A DNA stretch of 37,612 nt from Pseudomonadota bacterium. GTDB lineage: Bacteria > Pseudomonadota > Alphaproteobacteria > Caulobacterales > Caulobacteraceae. The position numbers were made by a program, and so were the translations under genes. The stretch covers positions 1 through 37,612 of the forward strand of contig JAKBBV010000025.1 in the NCBI GenBank assembly GCA_021808285.1, read 5' to 3'. The notes under the pieces are model-generated. The model worked only from the letters and a program-made list of their open reading frames with translations. It was not told where the DNA came from and did no database searches. This document shows, in pieces, positions 8,956 to 16,823 of the stretch. Position 1 is the stretch's first letter, and each line of letters opens with the position of its first letter.

Positions 8956-9434
8956 GACTTAGCCTTCCGCGCGGGCGGCTTAGGGCGTGAGGGCGCCGCC
9001 GCGGACTTTGGGCTGAGCGACCCGGAGGCGGCAAGCAGGTCCCTGATCTCCTCCAGCAGGACCTCGCTGCGGGGCGGGGCCACGGCCGGGGCGGGGGCAG
9101 GGGCGGCAGTCTCTTCGCGGCGCAGGGCGCTGACAGCGCGAACGAGCATGAAGATCACAGCCGCAATGATCAGGAACTCAATCACTGTGTTGGTGAAGGC
9201 GCCATAGGCGATGACGACCTCGGCCCTCTTGTGCGCCGGGTCGGCGGCGCGGAGGACCAGCTTCAGCGCAGAAAAATCGATGCCGCTGAGGATGAGCCCG
9301 ATCGGGGGCATGATGATGTCGTTGACCAAACTGGTGACGATCTTGCCAAAAGCGCCACCGATGATCACGCCAACCGCGAGATCGACGACATTGCCGCGCG
9401 AGATGAAGTCCCGAAAATCACTCGCTACGCTCAT
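8952..9434 (-). CDS. mscL: Large-conductance mechanosensitive channel MscL
   Basis: MscL is the inner-membrane pentameric channel that releases solutes on sudden osmotic downshift. The N-terminal amphipathic helix [24 protein letters not shown] leads into TM1, and TM2 is seen in [20 protein letters not shown]. At 160 residues it is longer than the E. coli protein (136) because of an Ala/Pro-rich, lysine-ended tail after about residue 110. Its stop overlaps the inferred CTG start of trpF by four bases, and it starts 32 bases after the ihfB stop, so it sits inside the trp gene string although its function is unrelated. Confidence 0.95.
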   Translation of the reverse strand: MSVASDFRDFISRGNVVDLAVGVIIGGAFGKIVTSLVNDIIMPPIGLILSGIDFSALKLVLRAADPAHKRAEVVIAYGAFTNTVIEFLIIAAVIFMLVRAVSALRREETAAPAPAPAVAPPRSEVLLEEIRDLLAASGSLSPKSAAAPSRPKPPARKAKS

Positions 9435-9466
9435 GCTGAGTCCCCGATCTAGGCCGACGATAGCTT

Positions 9467-9748
9467 TCAGTCCGCATTGAGCCGCGTGCGCAATTCCTTG
9501 CCACTCTTGAAGAAGGGCACACGCTTGACCGGCACCGTCACTGCGGCTCCGGTCTTGGGATTGCGGCCGCTGCGCGCGGCGCGTGTTCGCACCGAAAAGG
9601 CGCCGAAGCCACGCAGTTCCACGCGCCCCCCGGATTCCAGCGCTTCGGCGATCCTCTCAAGAATCACGGCGACCACCTGTTCGACCTCTTTGTGGCTGAG
9701 GTCAGGATTTTCCGCGGCGAGAGACGAGACAAGCTCAGACTTGATCAT
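9467..9748 (-). CDS. ihfB: Integration host factor beta subunit
   Basis: With IHF-alpha this protein bends DNA sharply and serves replication, transcription and nucleoid architecture. It is a 93-residue HU/IHF-family protein with the beta-arm signature GRNPKTG and the C-terminal FKSGKELR. The wording MIKSELV at the N-terminus and [10 protein letters not shown] at the C-terminus point to the beta rather than the alpha subunit. The ATG at 9748 is preferred over one 15 bases upstream because it matches the family start. It lies downstream of rpsA, the same linkage as in E. coli (rpsA-ihfB). Confidence 0.93.
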   Translation of the reverse strand: MIKSELVSSLAAENPDLSHKEVEQVVAVILERIAEALESGGRVELRGFGAFSVRTRAARSGRNPKTGAAVTVPVKRVPFFKSGKELRTRLNAD

Positions 9749-9865
9749 CGGCCTTGAACCCACCCCATTTCCTCATGCGCGTCCAGGCGCTGCAGGATTT
9801 CGGCCGTGTCTAGCACGGAACCGCGCGCCCCGGGGAGTCGGGACGCGCGGCCACGCTCGTGATCC

Positions 9866-9888
9866 GAAGAAACAGCCCGCCGCAGGCT
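9866..9888 (-). terminator. Possible weak terminator after rpsA
   Basis: Read on the minus strand, a short stem (AGCCTGC with GCGGGCT, one G-T pair) is followed by GTTTCTTC. It lies about 30 bases after the rpsA stop in the 171-base gap before ihfB. The stem is short and the T-tract broken, so it may only lower readthrough. Confidence 0.25.
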
Positions 9889-9919
9889 TCCTCGCTGGTT
9901 CGCACAGCGGCGCAGTCAC

Positions 9920-11632
9920 TCACTCCTTGGTGGAGGCCTTCTCGCGCAGGGCGGCGCCCAGGATGTCGCCCAGGGAGGCGCCGCTGTCGGAAGAGCCAAA
10001 CTTTTCGATGGCTTCCTTGTCCTCGGCCATTTCGAGCGCCTTGACCGACAGCGAGACCCGACGGGCGGCCTTGTCAACATTGGTCACCATGGCGTCAAGG
10101 CGATCGCCCACGGCAAAACGCTCAGGCCGCTGCTCGCTGCGGTCGCGGGACAGGTCGGACTTCCGGATGAAAGCCTGCACCGGCGCATCGTCCTCGCCAA
10201 ACCGCACCTCGATGCCGCCCGAAGTCACTTCCAGGACCGTTGCGGTGACCACCTGGCCCTTGCGGAACGACTCGCCACTCATCGGATCGCCCGAGAGCTG
10301 CTTGATCCCGAGGCTGATGCGCTCCTTCTCGACGTCGACGTCGAGCACCTTGGCCTTAACCAGGTCGCCCTTCGCGTAACGCGCCAGGGCCTCTTCGCCC
10401 GGCGAACTCCAGTCGAGATCCGACAGGTGCACCATGCCGTCGATATCGTTGTCCAGGCCGATGAACAGACCGAACTCGGTGGCGTTCTTGACCTCGCCTT
10501 CCACCGTCGATCCGATCGGATGTTCGTCGATGAACTGCTCCCACGGGTTGCGCAGGGCCTGCTTGAGGCCAAGGCTGACGCGGCGCTTGGCAGAGTCCAC
10601 ATCGAGCACCACCACCTCAACCTCCTGCGAGGTGGAGACGATCTTGCCGGGATGGACATTCTTCTTGGTCCAGCTCATCTCCGAGACGTGGACGAGGCCC
10701 TCAACACCGGGCTCGAGCTCCACAAATGCGCCATAGTCGGTGATGTTGGTGATCCGGCCGGACAGCTTGGCCCCGCTCGGGTACTTGGCCTCCACCCCGT
10801 CCCACGGATCGGACTGCAGCTGCTTCATACCCAGGCTGATGCGCTGAGTGTCGGGGTTGATCTTCACGATCTGAACCTTGACCGTATCGCCGACGGCCAG
10901 GACCTGGCTGGGGTGAGACACACGCTTCCAGCTCATATCGGTGACGTGCAGCAAGCCATCGATGCCGCCGAGATCGACGAACGCGCCATAATCGGTGATG
11001 TTCTTCACGACGCCCTCGCGCACTTCGCCTTCCTGAAGCTGGCTGACCAATTCGGTGCGCTGCTCGGCGCGCGCCTCTTCCAGGATCGCTCGGCGGGAGA
11101 CGACGATGTTGCCGCGCGGACGGTCCATCTTGAGGATCGCGAAGGGCTGCTCGCGGCCCATGAGCGGACCGACGTCACGCACCGGACGGATGTCCACCTG
11201 GGAGCCCGGCAGGAAGGCCGAGGCCCCGCCGAGGTCGACGGTGAAGCCACCCTTAACGCGCCCGACGATGGAACCCATGACCGGTTCGCCGCGGCCGAAC
11301 ACGGCCTCCAGGCGGGTCCAGGCCTCTTCGCGACGCGCCTTGTCGCGGCTGATGACCGCCTCACCCAGGGCGTTCTCGATCCGCTCCAGATAGACCTCGA
11401 CCGTGTCACCGACCTTCAGTGTGGGCTTGCCGCTCTCGTCGACGCCAAACTCCTTGAGCAGGATCCGACCCTCGGTCTTGAGGCCCACATCAATGATCGC
11501 GAAATCCTTTTCCACGCCGGACACGCGGCCCTGGACCACCGAGCCTTCGGCGAGATCGCCGCGACCCATGGACTCATTGAGAAGGGCTTCAAAATCGGCC
11601 CGGCTGGGCGTCATGCTCAAATCGTCAGCCAT
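9920..11632 (-). CDS. rpsA: 30S ribosomal protein S1
   Basis: S1 holds mRNA on the 30S subunit and is needed for most initiation, especially on messages with weak Shine-Dalgarno sites. The 570-residue protein has six S1 (OB-fold) repeats at roughly residues 30-95, 115-180, 200-270, 285-357, 372-444 and 460-527. The central repeats carry the signature DYGAFVDLGG..GLLHVTDMSW and its near copy DYGAFVELE. The frame extends upstream to 11767, but ATG 11632 gives the normal N-terminus MADDLSM. The 177 bases between cmk and this start are probably the leader. That leader contains a small hairpin (CGGCG-CTT-CGCCG), and the Shine-Dalgarno is poor. Gene order aroA-cmk-rpsA-ihfB is common in proteobacteria. 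Confidence 0.97.
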   Translation of the reverse strand: MADDLSMTPSRADFEALLNESMGRGDLAEGSVVQGRVSGVEKDFAIIDVGLKTEGRILLKEFGVDESGKPTLKVGDTVEVYLERIENALGEAVISRDKARREEAWTRLEAVFGRGEPVMGSIVGRVKGGFTVDLGGASAFLPGSQVDIRPVRDVGPLMGREQPFAILKMDRPRGNIVVSRRAILEEARAEQRTELVSQLQEGEVREGVVKNITDYGAFVDLGGIDGLLHVTDMSWKRVSHPSQVLAVGDTVKVQIVKINPDTQRISLGMKQLQSDPWDGVEAKYPSGAKLSGRITNITDYGAFVELEPGVEGLVHVSEMSWTKKNVHPGKIVSTSQEVEVVVLDVDSAKRRVSLGLKQALRNPWEQFIDEHPIGSTVEGEVKNATEFGLFIGLDNDIDGMVHLSDLDWSSPGEEALARYAKGDLVKAKVLDVDVEKERISLGIKQLSGDPMSGESFRKGQVVTATVLEVTSGGIEVRFGEDDAPVQAFIRKSDLSRDRSEQRPERFAVGDRLDAMVTNVDKAARRVSLSVKALEMAEDKEAIEKFGSSDSGASLGDILGAALREKASTKE

Positions 11633-11809
11633 ATGATCCGTTCGACTTTCAAGGTTTTGATAAGCAATGGAAAATGCGTCCCGAAGGCTGCGGCGAAGCG
11701 CCGAAGGCCATGAGGAGAGCGGGTGTGAATCTTGAGATCTGTAGTTGAAGACCGCGACGAGGCTCATCGCCGATGATCTGGCGCGGATGGGATTGACCGA
11801 TCGGACCCC

Positions 11810-12451
11810 TCAGGATCTCCAGCGGTCGCGCGCCGTCTCGACGATCCGGCGAGCCGCATCGAAGGCCTGCTCTATATCCATATCGGTCGTGTCCAGCAAG
11901 ACGGCGTCGGGCGCAGCCTTGAGCGGCGCTGCGGCGCGTCCGCTGTCGCGCTGGTCGCGTAGGCGGATATCGGCCAGCACCACTTCGAGAGGGAGTGACG
12001 GATCGCGGGCGGCGAGTTGGCGCCAACGACGCAAGGCTCTGGCCTCCGGACTGGCGGTGACAAAGAGCTTGGCGGGAGCCTCGGGCAGGATCACGGTGCC
12101 GATGTCGCGGCCGTCCAGGATCGCCCCGCCAGGCTGAAGGCCAAATTCCCGCTGCAACGTGAACAGCGCCGCGCGAACTTCGGCGTGGACGGCCACCTGA
12201 CTAGCCAGTTCTCCCGCTTCCGCACCGTCCAGGTCAAGCTCGCTAAGGGCGGAGAGGCGGAGGCGCCGAGCGACCGCCTCGGCGGCTCCGGAGTCCCTGG
12301 GGTCGCCCCCGGAGGCGCGAAGGGTGACGCCGACCGCGCGATAGAGCTTGCCTGTATCCAGCACCGGCAAGTCGAAACTCGCGCCAAGGCGAACCGCAAG
12401 GGTCCCCTTGCCGGAGGCTGCCGGCCCGTCGAGCGCCACAGCGAAGTCCAT
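11810..12451 (-). CDS. cmk: Cytidylate kinase
   Basis: Cmk phosphorylates CMP and dCMP with ATP. The P-loop is GPAASGKGTLA near residues 9-19, followed by LDTGKLYRAVG, a nucleotide-binding segment typical of the family, and DGRDIGTVILP in the middle; the lid carries the arginines of RDQRDSGR. The 213-residue length is normal. Its ATG (12449-12451 on the minus strand) shares one base with the aroA stop (TGATG), so it is translationally coupled to aroA. Confidence 0.96.
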   Translation of the reverse strand: MDFAVALDGPAASGKGTLAVRLGASFDLPVLDTGKLYRAVGVTLRASGGDPRDSGAAEAVARRLRLSALSELDLDGAEAGELASQVAVHAEVRAALFTLQREFGLQPGGAILDGRDIGTVILPEAPAKLFVTASPEARALRRWRQLAARDPSLPLEVVLADIRLRDQRDSGRAAAPLKAAPDAVLLDTTDMDIEQAFDAARRIVETARDRWRS

Positions 12452-13800
12452 CAGATCGGCCCCAGGTCCGCACCCAGTCCCCGCATGAGCTCTCCGAAGG
12501 TCGGGAAGCTGGTGGCGATCATGTCCGGCTGATCGACCAGGATGGGCTCCTCCGCGGTGAGGCCAAGGACCAGAAAACCCATCGCGATACGATGATCGCC
12601 GTGGGTGAGGACGCCCGCGCCCCCGCGCGGCGAACGCCCCCGATTTCCGCCCGTCACCGTCAGCTCCTCAGCCCCCTCCTCGACCTCCACGCCGCAGTCG
12701 GCGAGACCCCGGGCCATCAGACCGAGCCGATCGCTCTCCTTGACCCGTAGCTCCCCCAGACCGCGCATCACGGTGCGCCCGCGCGCGCAGGCCGCAGCGA
12801 CGGCCAGGATCGGATATTCGTCGATCATCGAGGCGGCGCGATCCGCCGGAACCTCGACGCCCTGAAGGTCGCCGTACCGTGCCGTGACATCGCCCACCGC
12901 CTCGCCGCCGACCTCCCTCACATTGTCGACGACGAGGTCAGCGCCCATGTTCTTGAGAGTCTCGAAAAGGCCGGTGCGCAGTGGATTGAGCAGCACATTT
13001 TCGACCACAACCTGGGAGCCCGGCGTGATCAGGGCGGCCACCAGGGGAAAGGCGGCGGAGGACGGATCACCAGGAACCTCGATCGGTTGGCCGCGCAGAG
13101 GCTGGCCGCCGCGGAGGCGCACAGCGCGCCCGCGAAGCGTCTCTGCGACCTCGACCTCCGCTCCGAAGCTGCGCAACATGCGCTCGGTATGATCCCGCGT
13201 TGGTGTGGTCTCCGTCACGCAGGTTTCCCCTCTCGCCTGCAGACCCGCCAGCAGAATCGCGGACTTCACCTGCGCCGAGGGCTCGGGAGGCGCGTAGTCC
13301 AGGCCCATGAGCTTGCCCCCACGCAAGCTCAGAGGGAGCCGGTCGCCGGCCCTGCCGATCCAGGATGCGCCCATAAGGGCCAACGGTTTGAGAACGCGCC
13401 CCATAGGACGGCCACGGAGCGAGATATCGCCGGTGAAGGTCGCGGTGAGGTCGAATCCCGCCGCAGCGCCCAGGATGAGGCGCGCTCCGGTGCCCGAATT
13501 GCCGCAGTCTATCACATCGGCGGGTTCAGAGAGCCCGCCCCGCCCCAATATCCGCCAATGCCCTTGCCCCAGGCGTTCGACCCCTGCCCCAAGGGCGCGC
13601 ATCGCCCCGGCGGTGCGCAGGACGTCCTCGCCCTCGAGTAAGCCGGTGATGGTCGTGACGCCCTCGGCCAAGGCGCCAAGGAGCAGGGCGCGATGGGACA
13701 CTGACTTGTCGCCCGGCGCCTGCAGCCGACCCCTCAATGGACCCGAGCGAAGGCCCCGCCATTGCGGCGGAGCGGATTGCGGCGCTGAGGCGTGAGCCAT
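12451..13800 (-). CDS. aroA: 3-phosphoshikimate 1-carboxyvinyltransferase (EPSP synthase)
   Basis: AroA joins PEP and shikimate-3-phosphate in the shikimate pathway, which feeds the trp genes nearby. Motifs seen are [14 protein letters not shown] at the N-terminus, [43 protein letters not shown] and GDHRIAMGF. The length is 449 residues from ATG 13800; an open frame upstream to 13974 crosses the divergent promoter region and has no homology. A glycine is present in NSGTGAR, where the CP4-type enzyme has alanine. It heads the minus-strand block and is divergent from the FYDLN gene. Confidence 0.97.
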   Translation of the reverse strand: MAHASAPQSAPPQWRGLRSGPLRGRLQAPGDKSVSHRALLLGALAEGVTTITGLLEGEDVLRTAGAMRALGAGVERLGQGHWRILGRGGLSEPADVIDCGNSGTGARLILGAAAGFDLTATFTGDISLRGRPMGRVLKPLALMGASWIGRAGDRLPLSLRGGKLMGLDYAPPEPSAQVKSAILLAGLQARGETCVTETTPTRDHTERMLRSFGAEVEVAETLRGRAVRLRGGQPLRGQPIEVPGDPSSAAFPLVAALITPGSQVVVENVLLNPLRTGLFETLKNMGADLVVDNVREVGGEAVGDVTARYGDLQGVEVPADRAASMIDEYPILAVAAACARGRTVMRGLGELRVKESDRLGLMARGLADCGVEVEEGAEELTVTGGNRGRSPRGGAGVLTHGDHRIAMGFLVLGLTAEEPILVDQPDMIATSFPTFGELMRGLGADLGPI

Positions 13801-13847
13801 GAGAGCGGGGGAATTCCGGAGGATCGCGAAAGCGAAGGCGCAGGGTT

Positions 13848-13876
13848 TTGACAGTCGCCCTTGGGCATGGCAAGGG
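13848..13876 (+). promoter_or_regulatory. TTGACA and adjoining dyad in the aroA / FYDLN divergent region
   Basis: A perfect -35 hexamer TTGACA lies at 13848-13853. It is followed by the inverted repeat CCCTTG (13858-13863) and CAAGGG (13871-13876), spaced by seven bases. The right arm falls where a -10 element would be for plus-strand transcription, and no good -10 hexamer is visible. The dyad could be an operator, a hairpin, or chance. The 148-base region must hold the promoters for both aroA and the FYDLN gene. Confidence 0.3.
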
Positions 13877-13948
13877 AGCCGCCGCTTTTTGCGCGGGCCG
13901 GGCTGACCGTCCCAACCGACATCCACCTTTTCTGCCGAGGTCGCCGTT

Positions 13949-14419
13949 TTGGCCAATCCGCTCCTGGGCGCCAAACAGATTTGCCCAAACTGCTCGACGA
14001 AGTTCTATGACCTGACCAAGCGTCCGGCCATATGTCCCAAGTGCGCCACGGAGTTTGATCCCGAAGAGGTGCTTCGCAATCGCCGCGTGCGGGCCCGAGT
14101 CTCAGCCGCCGATGAAGAGGCCGATGAGGAAAAGGTCGTGACTGTGGAGTCCGAAGATGGATTCGAGTCCGAGCCCGACGATGCGCCCGAGCTTGATGAA
14201 GTTGTGGACGACGCGCCGCTGATCGTCGACGAAGACGCCGATGAGACCGACACGCCGCAAGCGGGGGCCGGAGACGACCTAGGCGTAGATTTCGCCGAAG
14301 ACGACGAGCTCGCCGACGCGGACGATGATGGCGTGCCCTTTATCGAAGATGGCGACGAAGACTTCCCCGAGGACGAGATCGAGGGTCTGGGCCCAGATGT
14401 CGAACCGGAGGACCCATAG
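13949..14419 (+). CDS. FYDLN-acid family protein (zinc-ribbon head, acidic tail), function unknown
   Basis: This 156-residue protein matches the alphaproteobacterial family known as TIGR02300 (FYDLN acid). The first 35 residues hold two CxxC pairs (C12/C15 and C29/C32) around the motif KFYDLTKRP, which looks like a small zinc ribbon. From about residue 60 the sequence is dominated by Asp and Glu with almost no basic residues, so it is probably disordered and strongly acidic. The start is TTG 13949, with GAGG at 13937-13940 eight bases before it; no ATG or GTG fits the zinc-ribbon start. It lies between aroA (divergent) and tRNA-Ala. I know no established function; binding to a basic or nucleic-acid-associated partner is only a guess. 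Confidence 0.88.
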   Translation: MANPLLGAKQICPNCSTKFYDLTKRPAICPKCATEFDPEEVLRNRRVRARVSAADEEADEEKVVTVESEDGFESEPDDAPELDEVVDDAPLIVDEDADETDTPQAGAGDDLGVDFAEDDELADADDDGVPFIEDGDEDFPEDEIEGLGPDVEPEDP

Positions 14420-14445
14420 GCGAAACGACGCTCGGCGATCGGGCC

Positions 14446-14474
14446 TTGATCGGACCGACAGCCCGCACTAGGTT
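14446..14474 (+). promoter_or_regulatory. Possible promoter of tRNA-Ala
   Basis: TTGATC (14446-14451) and TAGGTT (14469-14474) are spaced by 17 bases and lie about 45 bases upstream of the mature tRNA-Ala 5' end, a normal distance for a tRNA leader. Confidence 0.4.
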
Positions 14475-14519
14475 CCGCCGCTTCGCGAGGGGGGTCCCCC
14501 AGCGAACCCGAATAGGATC

Positions 14520-14595
14520 GGGGCTATAGCTCAGTTGGTAGAGCGCTTGAATGGCATTCAAGAGGTCAGCGGTTCGACTCCGCTTAGCTCCACCA
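14520..14595 (+). tRNA. tRNA-Ala (anticodon GGC)
   Basis: A complete 76-base cloverleaf. The acceptor stem GGGGCTA pairs with TAGCTCC (14585-14591) and includes the G3-T70 wobble that identifies alanine tRNAs. The D arm contains AGCTCAGTTGGTAGAGC, the anticodon stem CTTGA/TCAAG encloses the loop ATGGCAT with anticodon GGC (reads GCC), and the T arm has GGTTCGACTCC. The 3' CCA is encoded. GCC is probably a much-used codon in this GC-rich genome. Confidence 0.98.
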
Positions 14596-14596
14596 T

Positions 14597-14627
14597 GAAG
14601 GCCCCCGGGGACGACCCGGGGGCCTTC
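14597..14627 (+). terminator. Terminator after tRNA-Ala
   Basis: A perfect 13-base-pair stem (GAAGGCCCCCGGG with CCCGGGGGCCTTC) with a five-base loop starts one base after the CCA end. The following TTCAT is a poor T-tract, but the stem is very stable. It isolates the tRNA from the downstream Mesh1-like gene. Confidence 0.75.
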
Positions 14628-14701
14628 TTCATATCACCGGCCCGGCGCTGGGCGGTCGCGGACCCTTTACACGCACGGCGGCCTATGGCGGCATAGCGGT
14701 C

Positions 14702-15280
14702 ATGTCCGAAACCGATATCCTCAGGCTGGCAAGGGCCTTCCGCTTCGCCGCCGAAGCCCATGTCGAGCAACGCCGCAAGGGCGAGCGGCAGGAGCCCTAT
14801 GTGAACCATCTCGCCGAGGTGGCGGACTTGGTGGCCGGGGCTACAGGGGGGCGTGATCCGGATCTGGTGGTCGCGGCCCTGCTGCATGACACGATCGAGG
14901 ACACCTCGGTGACCCGGGCTGATTTGGAGGCGACGTTCGGCAGCCGAGTGGCCGGCATCGTGGCCGAGGTGACCGACGACCGGACGCGTCCCAAGTCTGA
15001 ACGCAAACGCGCGCAAGTGCAGCATGCGTCCCACATATCCCGAGAGGCGCAAATCCTTAAACTCGCGGACAAGACCTCGAACATCCGAGGGATACTCAAA
15101 AGTCCACCGCAAGGCTGGAGCGACGAGCGGAAGGCGGAGTATGTGGCTTGGGGTCGCGAAGTGGTGGAAATCTGCCGCGCTGCCTGTCCGCCCTTGGGCG
15201 TGGCGTTCGACGAGGCCGCGCGCGAGACTCTGGAACAACTCGGTCATGGGGCGGCCCCGACGGGGGACCCGCAGACCTGA
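14702..15280 (+). CDS. HD-domain (p)ppGpp 3'-pyrophosphohydrolase, Mesh1/HDDC3 type
   Basis: A 192-residue single-domain HD phosphohydrolase. It resembles the small alarmone hydrolases of the Mesh1/HDDC3 group, which remove the 3' pyrophosphate from ppGpp. Metal-site residues can be placed: H36 (PYVNH), H62-D63 (ALLHDTIED) and D123 (KLADKTSNI). Two stretches characteristic of Mesh1 are kept: EVTDDRTRPKSERKR (about 89-103) and the GWSDERKAEYVAWG segment near 147. There is no synthetase, TGS or ACT domain, unlike RelA/SpoT proteins. The start is ATG 14702, with only a weak GCGG upstream. It lies before the hsp20-DUF1150 pair. The family assignment is firm from motifs; the substrate is inferred, and human Mesh1 also acts on NADPH. 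Confidence 0.88.
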   Translation: MSETDILRLARAFRFAAEAHVEQRRKGERQEPYVNHLAEVADLVAGATGGRDPDLVVAALLHDTIEDTSVTRADLEATFGSRVAGIVAEVTDDRTRPKSERKRAQVQHASHISREAQILKLADKTSNIRGILKSPPQGWSDERKAEYVAWGREVVEICRAACPPLGVAFDEAARETLEQLGHGAAPTGDPQT

Positions 15281-15460
15281 ACCTCGATCCCAAAGCCTGA
15301 GGGCTCGGCCTGATCCAGGAGCTCGATCCTAGAACTCGACCCCAGGGGGGCTTGATCGCGAGAGCGCGCATCGCCACTTCCTGATCATCGGTTCGCCGCG
15401 TCTCCGCCAGGTTCAGGGGAGGTGCGGAACCGGGTGCAGGGTCGCTTGGTCAAGGACTCG

Positions 15461-15880
15461 ATGATGGAGCGTTCAGTGCTGTTCGATCATCCGCTATTGC
15501 TCGGCTTCGAGCATGCGCGCGCACTGGCGGAGCAGGCCGCCCGCGCGACGCAGGACACCTACCCTCCGTACAATGTGGAAGATCTGGGCGAGGGACGCAT
15601 TCGCATCACCCTCGCGGTCGCCGGCTTCAGCGCAGATCAGCTTCAGATCCAGGTGGGCGACAACCAGTTGACCATCGTCGGTCGCAGGGAGGCAGAGGGC
15701 GCCGAGGCCGGGCGGGATTTTCTCCATCGCGGCATCGCCGCGCGCGGCTTTACCCGAGGCTTCGTGCTGGCCGACGGCCTTGAGGTCACCGGAGCTCGAC
15801 TGGCCGATGGCCTTCTGAATATCGACGCCGAACGCCCACCGCGGCGCCCTGCCCGCCCAATTCCCATCCAAACAAGCTGA
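15461..15880 (+). CDS. Hsp20 family small heat-shock protein
   Basis: An ATP-independent holdase that binds unfolding proteins. About 139 residues, with the alpha-crystallin domain from PPYNVEDLGEGRIRI (near residue 36) to the strand GLLNIDAE. A C-terminal IPI (IxI-type motif) near the end is what docks neighbouring dimers in oligomers. The domain resembles the IbpA class (NVEDLGEGRIRITLAVAGF). Two adjacent ATGs (15461, 15464) follow AAGGA (15452-15456); the second has better spacing. The 180 bases upstream show no clear heat-shock promoter or thermosensor that I could defend. The next gene is its usual DUF1150 partner. Confidence 0.93.
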   Translation: MMERSVLFDHPLLLGFEHARALAEQAARATQDTYPPYNVEDLGEGRIRITLAVAGFSADQLQIQVGDNQLTIVGRREAEGAEAGRDFLHRGIAARGFTRGFVLADGLEVTGARLADGLLNIDAERPPRRPARPIPIQTS

Positions 15881-15954
15881 TGAATGCGCCCGGGAGCGAG
15901 CGCCTTGGAGGGCTCGAGACACCCGGGCAAACACATTGAGAGGAGATGGTCGCT

Positions 15955-16209
15955 ATGACATCACCGATGACGCTGGAGCAATTCGCCGCCCTGGGCGGTC
16001 CCGACCTCGTCTACGTTAAGCCGATCCGGGCCGCAGAAATCATGGCGGACACGCCTCAGGCGGTGATCGAGGGGTTCAAGCTGAGGCCTGATCAAGTGCT
16101 TTACGCCCTGTGCCGAGCGGATGGCGCTCGCCTGGCCGTGTTGGGCGACCGCGACTCCGCCATCGCCGCGGCCGTCGCTCATGAACTCGCACCCGTTTCC
16201 GTCCACTGA
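15955..16209 (+). CDS. DUF1150 family protein
   Basis: A small protein of 84 residues in a family found in alphaproteobacteria next to small heat-shock genes; its function is unknown to me. Recognisable stretches are YVKPIRAAEI, QVLYALCRADGARLAVL and a C-terminal segment DRDSAIAAAVAHEL. There are no membrane segments or signal peptide. ATG 15955 is preferred because AGGAG (15941-15945) lies nine bases before it; the in-frame ATG at 15946 directly abuts the AGGAG. The gene starts 74 bases after hsp20 and probably shares its transcript. It ends 11 bases from the convergent ptsN. Confidence 0.88.
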   Translation: MTSPMTLEQFAALGGPDLVYVKPIRAAEIMADTPQAVIEGFKLRPDQVLYALCRADGARLAVLGDRDSAIAAAVAHELAPVSVH

Positions 16210-16220
16210 CCCCCGAAGGA

Positions 16221-16682
16221 TCAGGCGGCGTCCGACTGCGCTTGGAAGGTGAGCAAGGCCCGCACCAGATCGGGCGTCGCGGCCTGCCTGAGCCGCTGGC
16301 GCAGATTGCCTGAGCGCAGGCTCCGGGCGACCCGAGCCAGGACCTGCAAGTGATCGCCTCCTCCCGGGAAGGGGGAAAACAGGGCGAAGATGAGATCCAC
16401 CGGCGCGCCGTCGACGGCCCCGTAGTCGACCCCCGGCTTCAACCTGACGAAGACGCCGCTTGTCTGGCGCAGGCCAGGCAGCAGGGCATGCGGAACGGCG
16501 ACTCCATGACCAACGCCCGTGGGGCCCTGCGCTTCGCGGGCGAGCAAGGCGTCCAGCACCAGGCTGGGCCGAGATTTCAGGCAGCGCGCGGCTATCTCCG
16601 CCGTCACGGCGAGAGCCTGATGTTTGGTCGCTGCAGTGAGGTTGAGTCCGATCGAGCCGGGGCCTAGAAAATCGCCAATCAT
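16221..16682 (-). CDS. ptsN: PTS IIA-like nitrogen regulatory protein PtsN
   Basis: The EIIA-Ntr protein accepts phosphate from NPr and signals nitrogen and potassium status rather than carrying sugar. The phosphorylated histidine is H65 in GVAVPHALL, and the region GAVDGAPVDLIFALFSP is typical of this fold. At 153 residues it is normal in length. It lies 141 bases downstream of hpf, as in many proteobacteria (lptB-rpoN-hpf-ptsN). The sigma-54 gene rpoN is missing from this string. A weak AGG precedes the ATG. Confidence 0.94.
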   Translation of the reverse strand: MIGDFLGPGSIGLNLTAATKHQALAVTAEIAARCLKSRPSLVLDALLAREAQGPTGVGHGVAVPHALLPGLRQTSGVFVRLKPGVDYGAVDGAPVDLIFALFSPFPGGGDHLQVLARVARSLRSGNLRQRLRQAATPDLVRALLTFQAQSDAA

Positions 16683-16823
16683 GAGCGCGACCTAGAAAGG
16701 TTCCGCGACCGCATCAATCCCTTCGGTCCCATCAACGCCAGGCGCAGGTTTGAACGTGCGAAAGACGCGCGACAGACGGCGGCTTTGCCTTCCAAAGAAG
16801 CGGCCGGCGCGTCCGGCCGGGCG

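Noticed and set aside
10427-11713. 428-residue open frame on the plus strand opposite rpsA
   Set aside because: rpsA is certain from six S1 repeats; the antisense frame is a by-product of GC-rich codon bias and has no recognisable motif.
14520-14816. tRNA-Ala as an integration site of a mobile element
   Set aside because: No integrase, no repeat of the tRNA 3' end, and the neighbouring genes are core genes.
15281-15460. Heat-shock promoter or RNA thermosensor before hsp20
   Set aside because: A CTTG at 15350 has no matching -10 element, and I could not draw a convincing structure covering the Shine-Dalgarno.
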